Shown: one piece after another, positions 1 through 8,069 of the stretch
Position numbering within the stretch: the first letter of the stretch is position 1
Layout of the letters: the number at the start of each line of letters is the position of its first letter
Origin: CAZSRL01 sp964609615
Lineage (GTDB): Bacteria > Bacillota_I > Bacilli_A > RF39 > UBA660
DNA: 64,000 nucleotides
Assembly (NCBI GenBank): GCA_964609615.1
Contig: CAZSRL010000002.1
Span: forward strand, 28,237 to 92,236
Reading direction: 5' to 3'
Program-made: the position numbers and the translations under genes
The notes under the pieces: model-generated
Told to the model about the DNA's origin: nothing
Database searches by the model: none
What the model saw: the letters and a program-made list of their open reading frames with translations, nothing else

Positions 1-394
1 TGGCAAACCCCGACATTAAATTCTTTGCTTTTTGACTCTTCATAAATGGCTCTAATTTTCCATAATAGAATATTTGATAATTTGGATTTACAGGATCATA
101 TGCTTTAAAACCAAATGTTTCATATTTTCCAACAGTATCTATTTTCCATCCTTTAGGTAATGTCATTGTGAAATAACCCCCGTTATATTCCTCAAGTGTT
201 AAACCAGGTTTCTCAGATTTTTTTATTGCTATTTCTTGCTTATTATTAAATAAATTGTGAGTTTTTGTATTAGTTTTCCCATCTTTCCCACATACTGTAA
301 ATAATGCCACTAGTAAAATAACAATAGCGGTAATTGATATTATTGCTATACTTTTTCCCTTTGAAGTTTTAATCCATAATTTTATTTTATTCAT
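1..394 (-). CDS. Membrane-anchored protein of unknown function (partial, runs off the window start)
   Basis: The first 131 codons are visible; the 3' end lies outside the window. The ATG at 394 follows AAAGGAG, a good ribosome binding site placed inside the end of the upstream gene. Residues 16-34 form one hydrophobic segment after a short basic start, so the protein is probably a signal-anchor or secreted protein. Cys35 follows the hydrophobic stretch, but the preceding residues are not a good lipobox. The visible domain has a run reading GYFTMTLPKGWKI, which recalls uncharacterised Firmicutes surface proteins; I cannot name a family. It overlaps its upstream neighbour by 8 bp, so the two are probably co-transcribed. 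Function unknown. Confidence 0.6.
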   Translation of the reverse strand, partial: MNKIKLWIKTSKGKSIAIISITAIVILLVALFTVCGKDGKTNTKTHNLFNNKQEIAIKKSEKPGLTLEEYNGGYFTMTLPKGWKIDTVGKYETFGFKAYDPVNPNYQIFYYGKLEPFMKSQKAKNLMSGFA

Positions 395-887
395 TATAAT
401 TATCTCCTTTATAATCAATTTCAATTTCTGATAAGTTTTCATTTCCTTTTATATAATATTGTCCATCATTTTCAGGTATTTTATTATCTTGAAATGAAAA
501 TGAAACACTATCTTCATCATTTGTAAATAAGTATGTTATTGTTGTTTGGGTTGAAGAAATATTATTCTTTCTCCCTGTTAACCTAATCTTAGACAAAGCA
601 TCAAATGTATCATTAATTGTTTTTTTATCATTTATTATTTTAGGTTCCTCTCCATAAGTACAATGATTTATGTAAATAGTAAGTTTTGGAGGATCATTTT
701 TATCATATTTGTTAGCCCAATTAACAACATTTTTCCCTTTGAATTCAAACAATGTTATGTTTTTTACATGAAAATCATACATTTTTGGTTTGTTAAGAAC
801 TATAATATAAATATAAAGAATAAAACCTATTATAATCGCCATAGCAACACTTACAACAATTAAATTAAAATATTTCTTGTCTTTCAC
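387..887 (-). CDS. Small single-pass membrane protein of unknown function
   Basis: This 166-residue protein starts at GTG (885-887), five bases after an AAGGAG Shine-Dalgarno sequence. Residues 8-30 are strongly hydrophobic and flanked by Lys, giving an N-terminal anchor with the rest outside the cell. The outer part is polar, rich in Asn, Asp and Lys, and shows no motif I recognise. Its last codons overlap the start of the next gene, which has the same anchor-plus-outer-domain plan, so the pair may work together. No sign of damage. Function unknown. Confidence 0.6.
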   Translation of the reverse strand: MKDKKYFNLIVVSVAMAIIIGFILYIYIIVLNKPKMYDFHVKNITLFEFKGKNVVNWANKYDKNDPPKLTIYINHCTYGEEPKIINDKKTINDTFDALSKIRLTGRKNNISSTQTTITYLFTNDEDSVSFSFQDNKIPENDGQYYIKGNENLSEIEIDYKGDNYNE

Positions 888-947
888 TATTAACTCCTTA
901 TTTTACAATTTAATAATAACAAATTTTAATTATTAAAACAACAAATA

Positions 948-1676
948 TTAATAAAAAACTTTGTTCAAATATAAACCTTCACTTGGAGCAGTAACTCCAA
1001 GGTTACTTCTTTTTCCACTTTTTAATATTTTTTGAACTTCTTCTATTTTAATCTTTTCCTCATTAATTCCTATATATAAACCTATTATATTCCTAACCAT
1101 ATATCTTAAAAAACCAGATGCTGTTATATAAATATAAACATAATTTTTATCTTTTTTTATTTTAATATCATATATTGTTCTAATATAATTATCTTTTATA
1201 TTTTTCTCAGGTGTAAATGTTTTAAAATCATGAGTCCCCTTTAATAATTTATTTATTTGTTTTAATTTTTTTATATTTAACTTTTTACAATATTGATAAA
1301 CATAGTCTTTTTCAATAGGATTGTAAGTTCCAATATTTATTTTATATAAATATTGTTTCATTTTAACACTATATCTTGCATGAAAACTAGGTTCCACTTC
1401 TTCTATTTTATATATGTATATTTCTCTATTTAAACTTGTATTTAAATAAAATTTTAACTTATTAAGCTCAACAGGTTCTGAAATATCAAAATGAATACAT
1501 TGATTATAAGCATGAACTCCTTTATCAGTTCTTCCGCTTCCTACTGTTCTAATCTCTTTATTAAATCTTTTTTTTAAAGCCTCTTCTATTTTACCTTGAA
1601 CAGTTTTTTTTCCTTTTTGTTTTGCATAACCATTATATTTACTACCATCATAGGAAAGGTATAAAAGACATCTCAT
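948..1676 (-). CDS. truA: tRNA pseudouridine(38-40) synthase TruA
   Basis: TruA isomerises uridines 38-40 of the tRNA anticodon arm to pseudouridine. The 242-residue protein shows the family start (LSYDG at residues 7-11) and the catalytic loop GSGRTDKGVHA, with the catalytic Asp at about residue 51. Later family segments include FHARY and FLRYMVRN. An ATG six codons upstream (1694) is in frame, but the AGGAGG that must serve as ribosome binding site forms its codons 2-3, so 1676 is the better start. It overlaps the end of ecfT by about 29 bp, the same ecfA-ecfA-ecfT-truA order as in Bacilli. rplM and rpsI, which usually follow, are absent here. Confidence 0.93.
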   Translation of the reverse strand: MRCLLYLSYDGSKYNGYAKQKGKKTVQGKIEEALKKRFNKEIRTVGSGRTDKGVHAYNQCIHFDISEPVELNKLKFYLNTSLNREIYIYKIEEVEPSFHARYSVKMKQYLYKINIGTYNPIEKDYVYQYCKKLNIKKLKQINKLLKGTHDFKTFTPEKNIKDNYIRTIYDIKIKKDKNYVYIYITASGFLRYMVRNIIGLYIGINEEKIKIEEVQKILKSGKRSNLGVTAPSEGLYLNKVFY

Positions 1677-2421
1677 AATATATTTCCTCCTCATATATAA
1701 TTAATAAAAACATAGATAAATGAATTATGACAAATATAAAATCTACACTTTCTATTCCTTTATATTTTAACTTAGCTTTTTTTTCATCATTATAAAGCAT
1801 AAACTTTTTCATTGTTTTTTGTTTATTTAACTTTCGTTGCGTTAATTCTAATCCTTTGGTAAACATATTACAATATGCTTTTAATTTAGTTTTCAAATCT
1901 ACACAAGTTATATCCACACCCCTACTTTTTTCTTTATTAACTACATTTTTTGATGAAATTACTAATTCAGGCAAAAATGATATGAAATCCACCAATTTAT
2001 CAGCCAATTTATTATAATTAATTTTTATTTTTCCAAGAGGTTTAAACAGTATTACAAAACACTTTTTTAATTCAATTGGTGAACTACTACTATAAATAAA
2101 ATAACCATAAATAAACACAATTTGAAAACTTAATATCAAATAAATAGTTAAATAAATATTTATAGTTAATAAACAAGCAATAACTAATAAAATATTTATA
2201 AACCATAAATCTTTAATGTATTTAAATATGTTTTTCAAATGGAATCCTGATGCTCTTATAAGAATTAAGAGAATAATAAAATAAAAACCTAAAAATAATA
2301 AATTATGATTTAGTATTATAAAAGCTAGACTTAACAAAAAAGAAAAAATCTTAGTAAATAAATTTAATCTAAATATTTTAGGATTAATACAATTAGAACA
2401 ATATAAATTATTAACGTGCAT
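1648..2421 (-). CDS. ecfT: Energy-coupling factor transporter membrane protein EcfT (divergent)
   Basis: EcfT is the integral membrane subunit that couples two cytoplasmic ATPases to interchangeable substrate-binding S components for vitamin and metal uptake. The 257-residue protein has several hydrophobic segments (about 22-57, 78-105 and 230-250) and a cytoplasmic stretch containing KSRGVD at about 165-170, which matches the first 'xRG' coupling helix of the family in a weakened form. The second coupling motif is not clear. A strong AAAGGAGG precedes the ATG. Gene order with two ATPase genes upstream and truA downstream supports the call more than the sequence does. No S component is encoded in the window. 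Confidence 0.75.
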   Translation of the reverse strand: MHVNNLYCSNCINPKIFRLNLFTKIFSFLLSLAFIILNHNLLFLGFYFIILLILIRASGFHLKNIFKYIKDLWFINILLVIACLLTINIYLTIYLILSFQIVFIYGYFIYSSSSPIELKKCFVILFKPLGKIKINYNKLADKLVDFISFLPELVISSKNVVNKEKSRGVDITCVDLKTKLKAYCNMFTKGLELTQRKLNKQKTMKKFMLYNDEKKAKLKYKGIESVDFIFVIIHLSMFLLIIYEEEIYYEMSFIPFL

Positions 2422-3250
2422 TTCTATATACCTCCTTTGCTAAATCTTTTACATTATCAAAGTATTTGAATTTTTTATCAATTAATCTCACTTCATTAAC
2501 AAAAGAAACTATTTTAGGTACACTTAAACCAAGACTTTTTAATAATACTTCATCATGCATTATAGTTTTCTTACCTTCTTTTACAATTTTTCCGTTATTA
2601 AGCAAATAAATGTAGTTAGCAAAAGAATAAATAAAATCAGTATCTTTAGTTGTTATTATTACTATTTTGTTATATTTGTTTTTAAGTATATTTAATAGCC
2701 TTATTAAATCATTTTTTTCTTTGTTATTAAGTCCAATTGTTGGTTCATCTAATATAATAATCTTAGGATTAAATGTTAATACTGATGCAAGAGCAACTTT
2801 TCTAGCATCAGCTAAATTAAGAATATTTAATTTTTTTGTTAAATAACTATCATTTAATCCAACAAGTTTTAAAGAATCTAGTATTCTTTTGTTTTTTGAT
2901 TTGTATTTATATTTAAAATATTTTAATCCAAATGATAATTCATCTTTAACCTTGTTTGAAACAAACATCTCCCTAGGATTAGAAAAAACGTAACCAACGT
3001 TAAATCTTAAATTATTATAGTTTTTTTTCAAAGTTTTACTATAATAATTTCCTACTTTTACTAGACCAAAATCAGGTTTTTCTAAAAAATTAATCAATTC
3101 ACATATTTCAGTTTTTCCACTGCCTGACTTTCCTACAAACCCATATATTCCTTTTTCCTTAACGTTAAAACTAACGTGATCTAATAAAATCTTTTTTTTA
3201 AAACATGACTGGTTTTTCAATAAACTTACTTTGTTAAACTTTATTTCCAT
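2411..3250 (-). CDS. ecfA2: ECF transporter ATPase, second subunit (EcfA2-like, unusual signature motif)
   Basis: This 279-residue ABC ATPase has an intact Walker A (GKSGSGKTE, residues 40-48) and Walker B (IIILDEPTIGL, about 164-174). Other motifs are altered. The LSGGQ signature reads LNLADARK (about 145-152), the Q-loop position in VFSNP has Ser where Gln is usual, and the switch His in 'TTKD' is Lys. It overlaps the neighbouring ATPase gene by 10 bp and ecfT by 11 bp, so the three are translationally coupled. It should provide the ATP-binding and hydrolysing half of the module, since the partner subunit looks catalytically dead. Assignment to A2 rather than A1 rests on gene order. Confidence 0.8.
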   Translation of the reverse strand: MEIKFNKVSLLKNQSCFKKKILLDHVSFNVKEKGIYGFVGKSGSGKTEICELINFLEKPDFGLVKVGNYYSKTLKKNYNNLRFNVGYVFSNPREMFVSNKVKDELSFGLKYFKYKYKSKNKRILDSLKLVGLNDSYLTKKLNILNLADARKVALASVLTFNPKIIILDEPTIGLNNKEKNDLIRLLNILKNKYNKIVIITTKDTDFIYSFANYIYLLNNGKIVKEGKKTIMHDEVLLKSLGLSVPKIVSFVNEVRLIDKKFKYFDNVKDLAKEVYRNAR

Positions 3251-4002
3251 AGTTTACTCACCAGCCTTTTATTACTACAATAATACTTCTCTAATAAATT
3301 ATAATCCATTAAGATTTTGCATAATTCAATACTAAATGGCAATCCAAAACCAAGTTTTTTTAATAACCTATCTTCATTTAATACACTTAGAGTGTTTCCT
3401 TCTGCGATTATGTATTCATAATCAGTAAGTATTATATTATTTCCATATAAACACTCTTCAACATTATTAGTAAAATTAATAATACAATTATCTTCACGAG
3501 AATATTTTTTTAATATTCGTATTATAAAATTTTTGTCATTATAATCTAAATGTTCTAAAACATTGTCTAATACAAGTACTTTTGGTTTAGTTAATAAAGC
3601 ACATAGTATTTTTACTTTGACTTTATCGGTATTTCCAATACTAGTTGGATTACATTTTAAGATATCACGTATTTTATATTTAAATGATAATTCAGATAGT
3701 TTTTCAATTATTTTAATATTACTCATCCCTAGGTTTTCAAGAACAAATGAAATTTCTTCCTCTACAGTTGGACATATAAAAATATTTAAATTTTCATTTA
3801 ATACAACATTTATTCTTTTAGCAATTTTAAGCGTTTCTATTCCTTTAAAAGACATATAATTAATTTTAATATAATCATTTTTTTCTAAATTATATATATT
3901 ATTAATAATTCTTTTATTTCCTTTACCCATTATAGTAGTAAAGTCTTTTTCGTTTACTATAAAATTAAATTTTTCGTTCTCATAATATTTAAATAATGAC
4001 AT
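3241..4002 (-). CDS. ecfA1: ECF transporter ATPase, first subunit (EcfA1-like, catalytically degenerate)
   Basis: This 253-residue protein occupies the EcfA1 position and keeps the overall ABC-ATPase layout, but its active-site motifs are broken. The P-loop reads IMGKGNKRI and lacks the GxGK(S/T) pattern. The signature region reads TSIGNTDKV. Walker B ends VLVLDN, with Asn replacing the catalytic Glu, and the switch region reads NFTNN with no His. I chose the ATG at 4002, after GGTGGG; an in-frame ATG 15 codons upstream would add an unlikely Cys-rich start. The frame is open throughout, so it appears maintained, perhaps as a structural partner of the other ATPase. Confidence 0.72.
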   Translation of the reverse strand: MSLFKYYENEKFNFIVNEKDFTTIMGKGNKRIINNIYNLEKNDYIKINYMSFKGIETLKIAKRINVVLNENLNIFICPTVEEEISFVLENLGMSNIKIIEKLSELSFKYKIRDILKCNPTSIGNTDKVKVKILCALLTKPKVLVLDNVLEHLDYNDKNFIIRILKKYSREDNCIINFTNNVEECLYGNNIILTDYEYIIAEGNTLSVLNEDRLLKKLGFGLPFSIELCKILMDYNLLEKYYCSNKRLVSKLWK

Positions 4003-4028
4003 AAAACCCACCACGTTTATATTATACA

Positions 4029-4072
4029 ACAAACAACAAAAAAACAAAAGAAAATGGATAACTTTCCATTTT
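4029..4072 (-). terminator. Intrinsic terminator after pduL
   Basis: On the minus strand the pduL stop codon is followed by a stem of AAAATGGA against TCCATTTT (4051-4072) and then a T-rich tract. It separates pduL from the ECF operon. Confidence 0.6.
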
Positions 4073-4077
4073 TTAAA

Positions 4078-4641
4078 CTATCTTATTATTTCTACTTCAT
4101 CTCCTGTTGATAACCCAAGTGCGTTACTTTCATCCGTATCTAAATGTGCTTCAAACGTATATTTTTCATCTACTTTAATATTTGTATTATTAAGTATTCC
4201 TCCTCTTTGAGTATATATTTTTAAAGATACTATTTCTTTGTCTTTTAAGTTAAGCTTTTTGCTAGTTTCTAAGTCAACATGAATATGTCTTTTAGCAATA
4301 ATGCATGATTCCTTTATATTAATTTCTCTTTCACCGTTTATTAGAGTTATATCTTCAGAACCTTTTAAATCTCCGCTATCTCTTACAGGAGGATTTATGC
4401 CAAGTTTTACTGCATCTGTTTTTGAAATCTCTACTTGATTATGTTTCCTAAGTGGTCCAAGTATTCTAACGTTTTCTATCATATTAGTTTGCGTTTTAAT
4501 AGTTAATGTTTCACTGCAAGTATATTGTCCTTTTTGAGATAAATTTTCTTTTTTTGTAAGAGGCTTATCACCAAATAAAATAATTTTTGTATCTAAATCT
4601 AAATGTACATGTCTTGCTGAGACAGCTATCTTTGTTTTCAT
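4078..4641 (-). CDS. pduL: Phosphate propanoyltransferase (PduL-type phosphotransacylase)
   Basis: PduL enzymes exchange the CoA of acetyl- or propionyl-CoA for phosphate. With an acetate kinase this gives ATP by substrate-level phosphorylation. The 187-residue protein has the two family domains with metal-binding His motifs: SARHVHL (His11, His13) and AKRHIHV (His119, His121). It also has the family segments LGPLRKHNQVEIS (about 61-73) and HLDTDESNA (about 168-176). It has no N-terminal encapsulation peptide, which argues for a housekeeping fermentative role and not a microcompartment. It is monocistronic, with its own terminator, and no other pdu genes are nearby. Confidence 0.88.
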   Translation of the reverse strand: MKTKIAVSARHVHLDLDTKIILFGDKPLTKKENLSQKGQYTCSETLTIKTQTNMIENVRILGPLRKHNQVEISKTDAVKLGINPPVRDSGDLKGSEDITLINGEREINIKESCIIAKRHIHVDLETSKKLNLKDKEIVSLKIYTQRGGILNNTNIKVDEKYTFEAHLDTDESNALGLSTGDEVEIIR

Positions 4642-4724
4642 ATTTCACATCCTTAATATATTAATTATAATATATTTTTCATTTATTTTAAAGACTTTCA
4701 TAATAATTAAATAGGAGGGTAATA

Positions 4725-5060
4725 ATGAATGGAAGTTTTTATAATAATGCAATGTATAATCAAGGTGTAAGTAATAATTATGAAAGCACAAAAATACCAG
4801 TAGAAACAGTTAATGATTTACCAATGGAACAAAGTTATATAGAAAACATATTAAGATTAAATAAAGGTAAAAAAATTACTGCTTATGTTTCTTTTCCAGA
4901 CAGTGTTGAATGGAAAGATAAAAAATTTAATGGAATTGTAGAACAAGCCGGAAGAGATCATTTAATAATTAGTGATCCTAATACAGGAAAATGGTTTTTG
5001 ATTTTAATGATTTATTTAGACTATGTAGAATTTGATGAAAGAATTAATTATAGGGTTTAA
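4725..5060 (+). CDS. gerQ: Spore coat protein GerQ
   Basis: In B. subtilis GerQ is a small inner-coat protein that keeps the cortex hydrolase CwlJ in the spore and is cross-linked by transglutaminase. This 111-residue protein has a short Asn/Tyr-rich start and a conserved core from about residue 34: MEQSYIENILRLNKGK, then AGRDHLIISDP, then MIYLDYVEFDERINY, which matches the GerQ family well. An AGGAGGG lies ahead of the ATG. It is one of few plus-strand genes on this side of the origin and lies close to ung, as in B. subtilis. No cwlJ is visible here. Confidence 0.88.
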   Translation: MNGSFYNNAMYNQGVSNNYESTKIPVETVNDLPMEQSYIENILRLNKGKKITAYVSFPDSVEWKDKKFNGIVEQAGRDHLIISDPNTGKWFLILMIYLDYVEFDERINYRV

Positions 5061-5107
5061 ATAAATACAAATATTTGTTATAATTAATAACAGAAAGTAG
5101 TGATTAT

Positions 5108-5656
5108 ATGCCAATAGTATTTTCAATTTTAATAATTATTGTTGTTATATTATGCTCTGTAGGAATAGTTTTTATAAATTGTTATAATAAAATTAACAAA
5201 GCATTATTAAAACTAAATAATGCGGAAATAAATATTGATGAAGAATTAAGAAATGTTTATGATTTATTGATTAAGGCTATTAATATTATTGAAAAAAACA
5301 ACAAAAACGATATAAAGTGTTTTAATGAACTTAAAAAAATTAAAAGTGATGAACATTCAAACTTTGAAATAAATAGAATCCTTATTAATAACTATAATGA
5401 AATTATAAAAATAAATGAGGATGATGCTAAACTTAATAATAATAAAATTTTTAAAGGCATATTAAATAAATTAAATGACTTAGATGAAAAACTAATTGGT
5501 CTTAGAACATATTATAATAAATATACGTATCAATATAATATTTTACTTAAAACCTTTCCATCAAACATAATTGGTTTTTTAGGAGGATACAGAGTTAAAA
5601 ATCAATATGATGGCAAAGATTTAAATGATGATTATATAAAAGATTTTAAAATATAA
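5108..5656 (+). CDS. LemA-like membrane-anchored protein
   Basis: This 182-residue protein has a hydrophobic N-terminal helix (about residues 3-26) followed by long helical segments. The end, with LRTYYNKYTYQYN and then TFPSNIIGFLGGYR (about 137-160), is the recognisable C-terminal signature of the LemA family, whose molecular role is poorly known. The middle part is more diverged than most members. It lies 47 bp after gerQ in the same direction and is followed by its own terminator, so gerQ and this gene may form one transcript. Confidence 0.7.
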   Translation: MPIVFSILIIIVVILCSVGIVFINCYNKINKALLKLNNAEINIDEELRNVYDLLIKAINIIEKNNKNDIKCFNELKKIKSDEHSNFEINRILINNYNEIIKINEDDAKLNNNKIFKGILNKLNDLDEKLIGLRTYYNKYTYQYNILLKTFPSNIIGFLGGYRVKNQYDGKDLNDDYIKDFKI

Positions 5657-5682
5657 AAGGATTAAATCCTTTTATATTTTTT
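5655..5682 (+). terminator. Intrinsic terminator after the LemA-like gene
   Basis: A stem AAAAGGAT / ATCCTTTT spans 5655-5673 and is followed by a T-rich tail. It overlaps the stop codon of the LemA-like gene and faces the convergent ung gene. Confidence 0.65.
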
Positions 5683-5689
5683 TAAATCA

Positions 5690-6352
5690 TTAATTTAAAT
5701 TCCAATCTATTTCTTTCAAACCATTTGCTTTCAAATAATTATTAGTTTTAGAGAATGGTTTTGAACCAAAAAATCCATTATGAGCACTAAAAGGAGAAGG
5801 ATGAGTACTCTCAATTATCAAGTGTTTCTTATTAGTTATATATTGTTTTTTGCTTCTAGCAAAATTCCCCCATAAAATAAATACTAAAGGGTCTTTTTTA
5901 TTATTCAATTGTTTAATAATAAAATCTGTTAGTCTTTGCCAACCAATTTCCTTATGAGAAGCAGCTTTATCCTTTTCAACAGTTAATACACTATTTAAAA
6001 GAAGAACTCCTTCTTCTGTCCACTTTGTTAAATCTCCATTATTTGGTATATCAATATTTAAGTCATTATTTAACTCTTTAAAAATGTTTTGTAAACTTGG
6101 GGGTATTTTAACACCCTTTTTAACAGAAAATGATAACCCATGCGCTTCTCCTTCACCATGATAAGGGTCTTGTCCCACAATAACAACTTTTACATCCTTA
6201 AATGCAGTATTTTTTAATGAATTAAAAATTTCTTCATATTTAGGATATATTGTTTTTTTATTATATTCTTTTTTTATAACATTCATAAAAGTTTTAAATC
6301 CTTCGCTTTTAAATACATTATTTAAAATTTCATCCCAATCATTACCTATCAT
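5690..6352 (-). CDS. ung: Uracil-DNA glycosylase
   Basis: Ung removes uracil from DNA to start base excision repair. The 220-residue protein has the water-activating motif GQDPYHG (residues 60-66, with catalytic Asp62) and the second motif HPSPFSAHNGF (184-194, with catalytic His184). The length is normal for family 1. Its start overlaps the end of the symporter gene upstream by 11 bp, so it is probably translated from that transcript. Confidence 0.97.
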   Translation of the reverse strand: MIGNDWDEILNNVFKSEGFKTFMNVIKKEYNKKTIYPKYEEIFNSLKNTAFKDVKVVIVGQDPYHGEGEAHGLSFSVKKGVKIPPSLQNIFKELNNDLNIDIPNNGDLTKWTEEGVLLLNSVLTVEKDKAASHKEIGWQRLTDFIIKQLNNKKDPLVFILWGNFARSKKQYITNKKHLIIESTHPSPFSAHNGFFGSKPFSKTNNYLKANGLKEIDWNLN

Positions 6353-7574
6353 AATTTACTTTTCTCCTTAATAAAGTTATACATATTATATTTATTATTA
6401 TTAAAATAAACATCATTGAGTCAATTATGTACCAAATTATTTTTGGTTTTAATATAACTCCACTTAATGTAAATAATAACACATTTATTCTAAATATTAA
6501 AATTATTATTTTATTTTTTGTTAAATACATTAAGTTTGTTAACCCATAATAAAAACCACTTATTATAGTAGTAAATGCAAACATAGCTAATAATATAGTT
6601 AGTATTAATCTTCCTACATTATTAAAATGAAAAACAAAAACTTTTGAAATTAAAGAAATATAATTTAAAGTTTCGGTATTATTATCTATTTTAAAGATTA
6701 TTATTAGAAAAGCTACTAATGTGCATATAACAAAAGAAATAAACAAATTTGCAATAACAGATGTTCCTGCTATAATATGTGAATTTCCATTTTTAACTGC
6801 AGAGGCAATAGAAGTGGGCCCTATCAAAAGTTTATTTTGAAAGATGTTTCTCTTTACAGAAATTAAAATCGTTGGTATAAGGCCTCCAAATACACTTTTA
6901 AAGTTAAATGCATCATGTATTATTAAATATAATACATGATCAAGACTATTTATATTTTTGATTATAGCAATGAAAGAAATAATTATTAAAAATATAGACA
7001 TAAAAGGAACAATTTTATTTATATACTTTATTATTTCTTTTGGAGTGGATATAACTATTAAAAATAATATTATAAATATACTTAAAAATAAAACAATTTT
7101 ATTAACATTTAAATTTTCACTAAAAACTAAATCTATTGTATTTGTTTGAATCATTAAAAAAAAGAATGTATATGTTATTATTAGAATAATTAAATAGAAA
7201 TTTGCTAATTTTGTATTTTTTAAACCATATTTTATATAAAAATTTGGCCCACTAACATAACCATCTGCTAATTCTTTTTTATATTTATTACCAAGTAAGC
7301 TTTCAACATACACTATTGAGGTTGTAATAAGACCAAATATCCATATCCAAAATATAGAGCCTATTCCACCTGTATATATTGCAATAGTTGTTCCAATAAT
7401 AGAACCTACTCCTACTTTTGTTGCTATTGAAATATAAAAAATAGACTTATAGTCATTTTTTATATTTTTTATCATTTTAATAAAATTGTAATTTTTAAAT
7501 TTTAATTTAAAACTAAAATATAAACTTAATACTATTATAAACCCTATTAATAAAACCCAAACATAATCAAGCAA
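6342..7574 (-). CDS. Alanine/glycine:cation symporter family protein
   Basis: A roughly 410-residue polytopic membrane protein of the AGCS family (AlsT/DagA-like), which imports small neutral amino acids with Na+ or H+. The family signature is present in the first third: TKVGVGSIIGTTIAIYTGG, then FWIWIFG and YVESLLGNKYKK. About ten hydrophobic segments follow. I prefer the TTG at 7572-7574, six bases after AGGTG; an in-frame GTG at 7583 overlaps that ribosome binding site. The protein is somewhat short and divergent for the family, so the exact substrate cannot be stated. Confidence 0.85.
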   Translation of the reverse strand: MLDYVWVLLIGFIIVLSLYFSFKLKFKNYNFIKMIKNIKNDYKSIFYISIATKVGVGSIIGTTIAIYTGGIGSIFWIWIFGLITTSIVYVESLLGNKYKKELADGYVSGPNFYIKYGLKNTKLANFYLIILIITYTFFFLMIQTNTIDLVFSENLNVNKIVLFLSIFIILFLIVISTPKEIIKYINKIVPFMSIFLIIISFIAIIKNINSLDHVLYLIIHDAFNFKSVFGGLIPTILISVKRNIFQNKLLIGPTSIASAVKNGNSHIIAGTSVIANLFISFVICTLVAFLIIIFKIDNNTETLNYISLISKVFVFHFNNVGRLILTILLAMFAFTTIISGFYYGLTNLMYLTKNKIIILIFRINVLLFTLSGVILKPKIIWYIIDSMMFILIIINIICITLLRRKVNYDR

Positions 7575-7595
7575 TATTATCACCTATTGAAGTAT

Positions 7596-7633
7596 ATAAA
7601 AAAACTAATTTATTATTAAATATATTAGTTTTT
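7596..7633 (-). terminator. Intrinsic terminator of the dnaB-walJ-rlmH transcript
   Basis: AAAACTAAT (7601-7609) pairs with ATTAGTTTT (7624-7632), and the minus-strand copy runs into Ts. The stem overlaps the rlmH stop codon. Confidence 0.6.
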
Positions 7634-8069
7634 ATTTATGATATTTTTCATTATTAATAATTTTAAATGATCTATATATTTGTTCAAGTAACACAGCTCT
7701 AAATAAACCATGAGGCATTGTGAAATCAGTAAACGACAATTTATAATCTCCAAATTCTTTTACTTCATCGCTTAACCCTTCACTTGAACCGATAATAAAA
7801 GTAATGGTTCCATAACCATTAATAAATAAATCATTTATTTTATTTGCTAATTCAATACTATCAAGTTTATTTCCCTTTATATCTAAGATAATATTATAAT
7901 CATCTTTTTTTATATATTTTATTATTTTTTTGCTTTCTTCAAAAATATTAGAATCAGGAATTTCAATTAAAGTTATTTTATGATATTTATTGATTCTTTT
8001 TTTATAATCATTTACTAATTCTATTAAATATTTTTCTTTTAATTTTCCTACACAAATTATCTTAATCAT
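7632..8069 (-). CDS. rlmH: 23S rRNA (pseudouridine1915-N3)-methyltransferase RlmH
   Basis: RlmH is the SPOUT methyltransferase that methylates pseudouridine 1915 of 23S rRNA in the assembled ribosome. The 145-residue protein carries the SAM-binding knot segment IIGSSEGLSDEV and ends with the very conserved LLEQIYRSFKIINNEKYHK, ending at Lys145, typical of the family. It is slightly shorter than the usual 155-159 residues. It overlaps the end of walJ by 8 bp; walJ and rlmH are also close in B. subtilis. Confidence 0.96.
   Translation of the reverse strand: MIKIICVGKLKEKYLIELVNDYKKRINKYHKITLIEIPDSNIFEESKKIIKYIKKDDYNIILDIKGNKLDSIELANKINDLFINGYGTITFIIGSSEGLSDEVKEFGDYKLSFTDFTMPHGLFRAVLLEQIYRSFKIINNEKYHK

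Noticed and set aside
663..863. Plus-strand open frame opposite the unknown membrane protein gene
   Set aside because: No ribosome binding site and no coding-like composition; an antisense shadow of AT-rich coding DNA. The same holds for many similar frames, for example those opposite mfd, tilS, ftsH, mnmE and gyrB.
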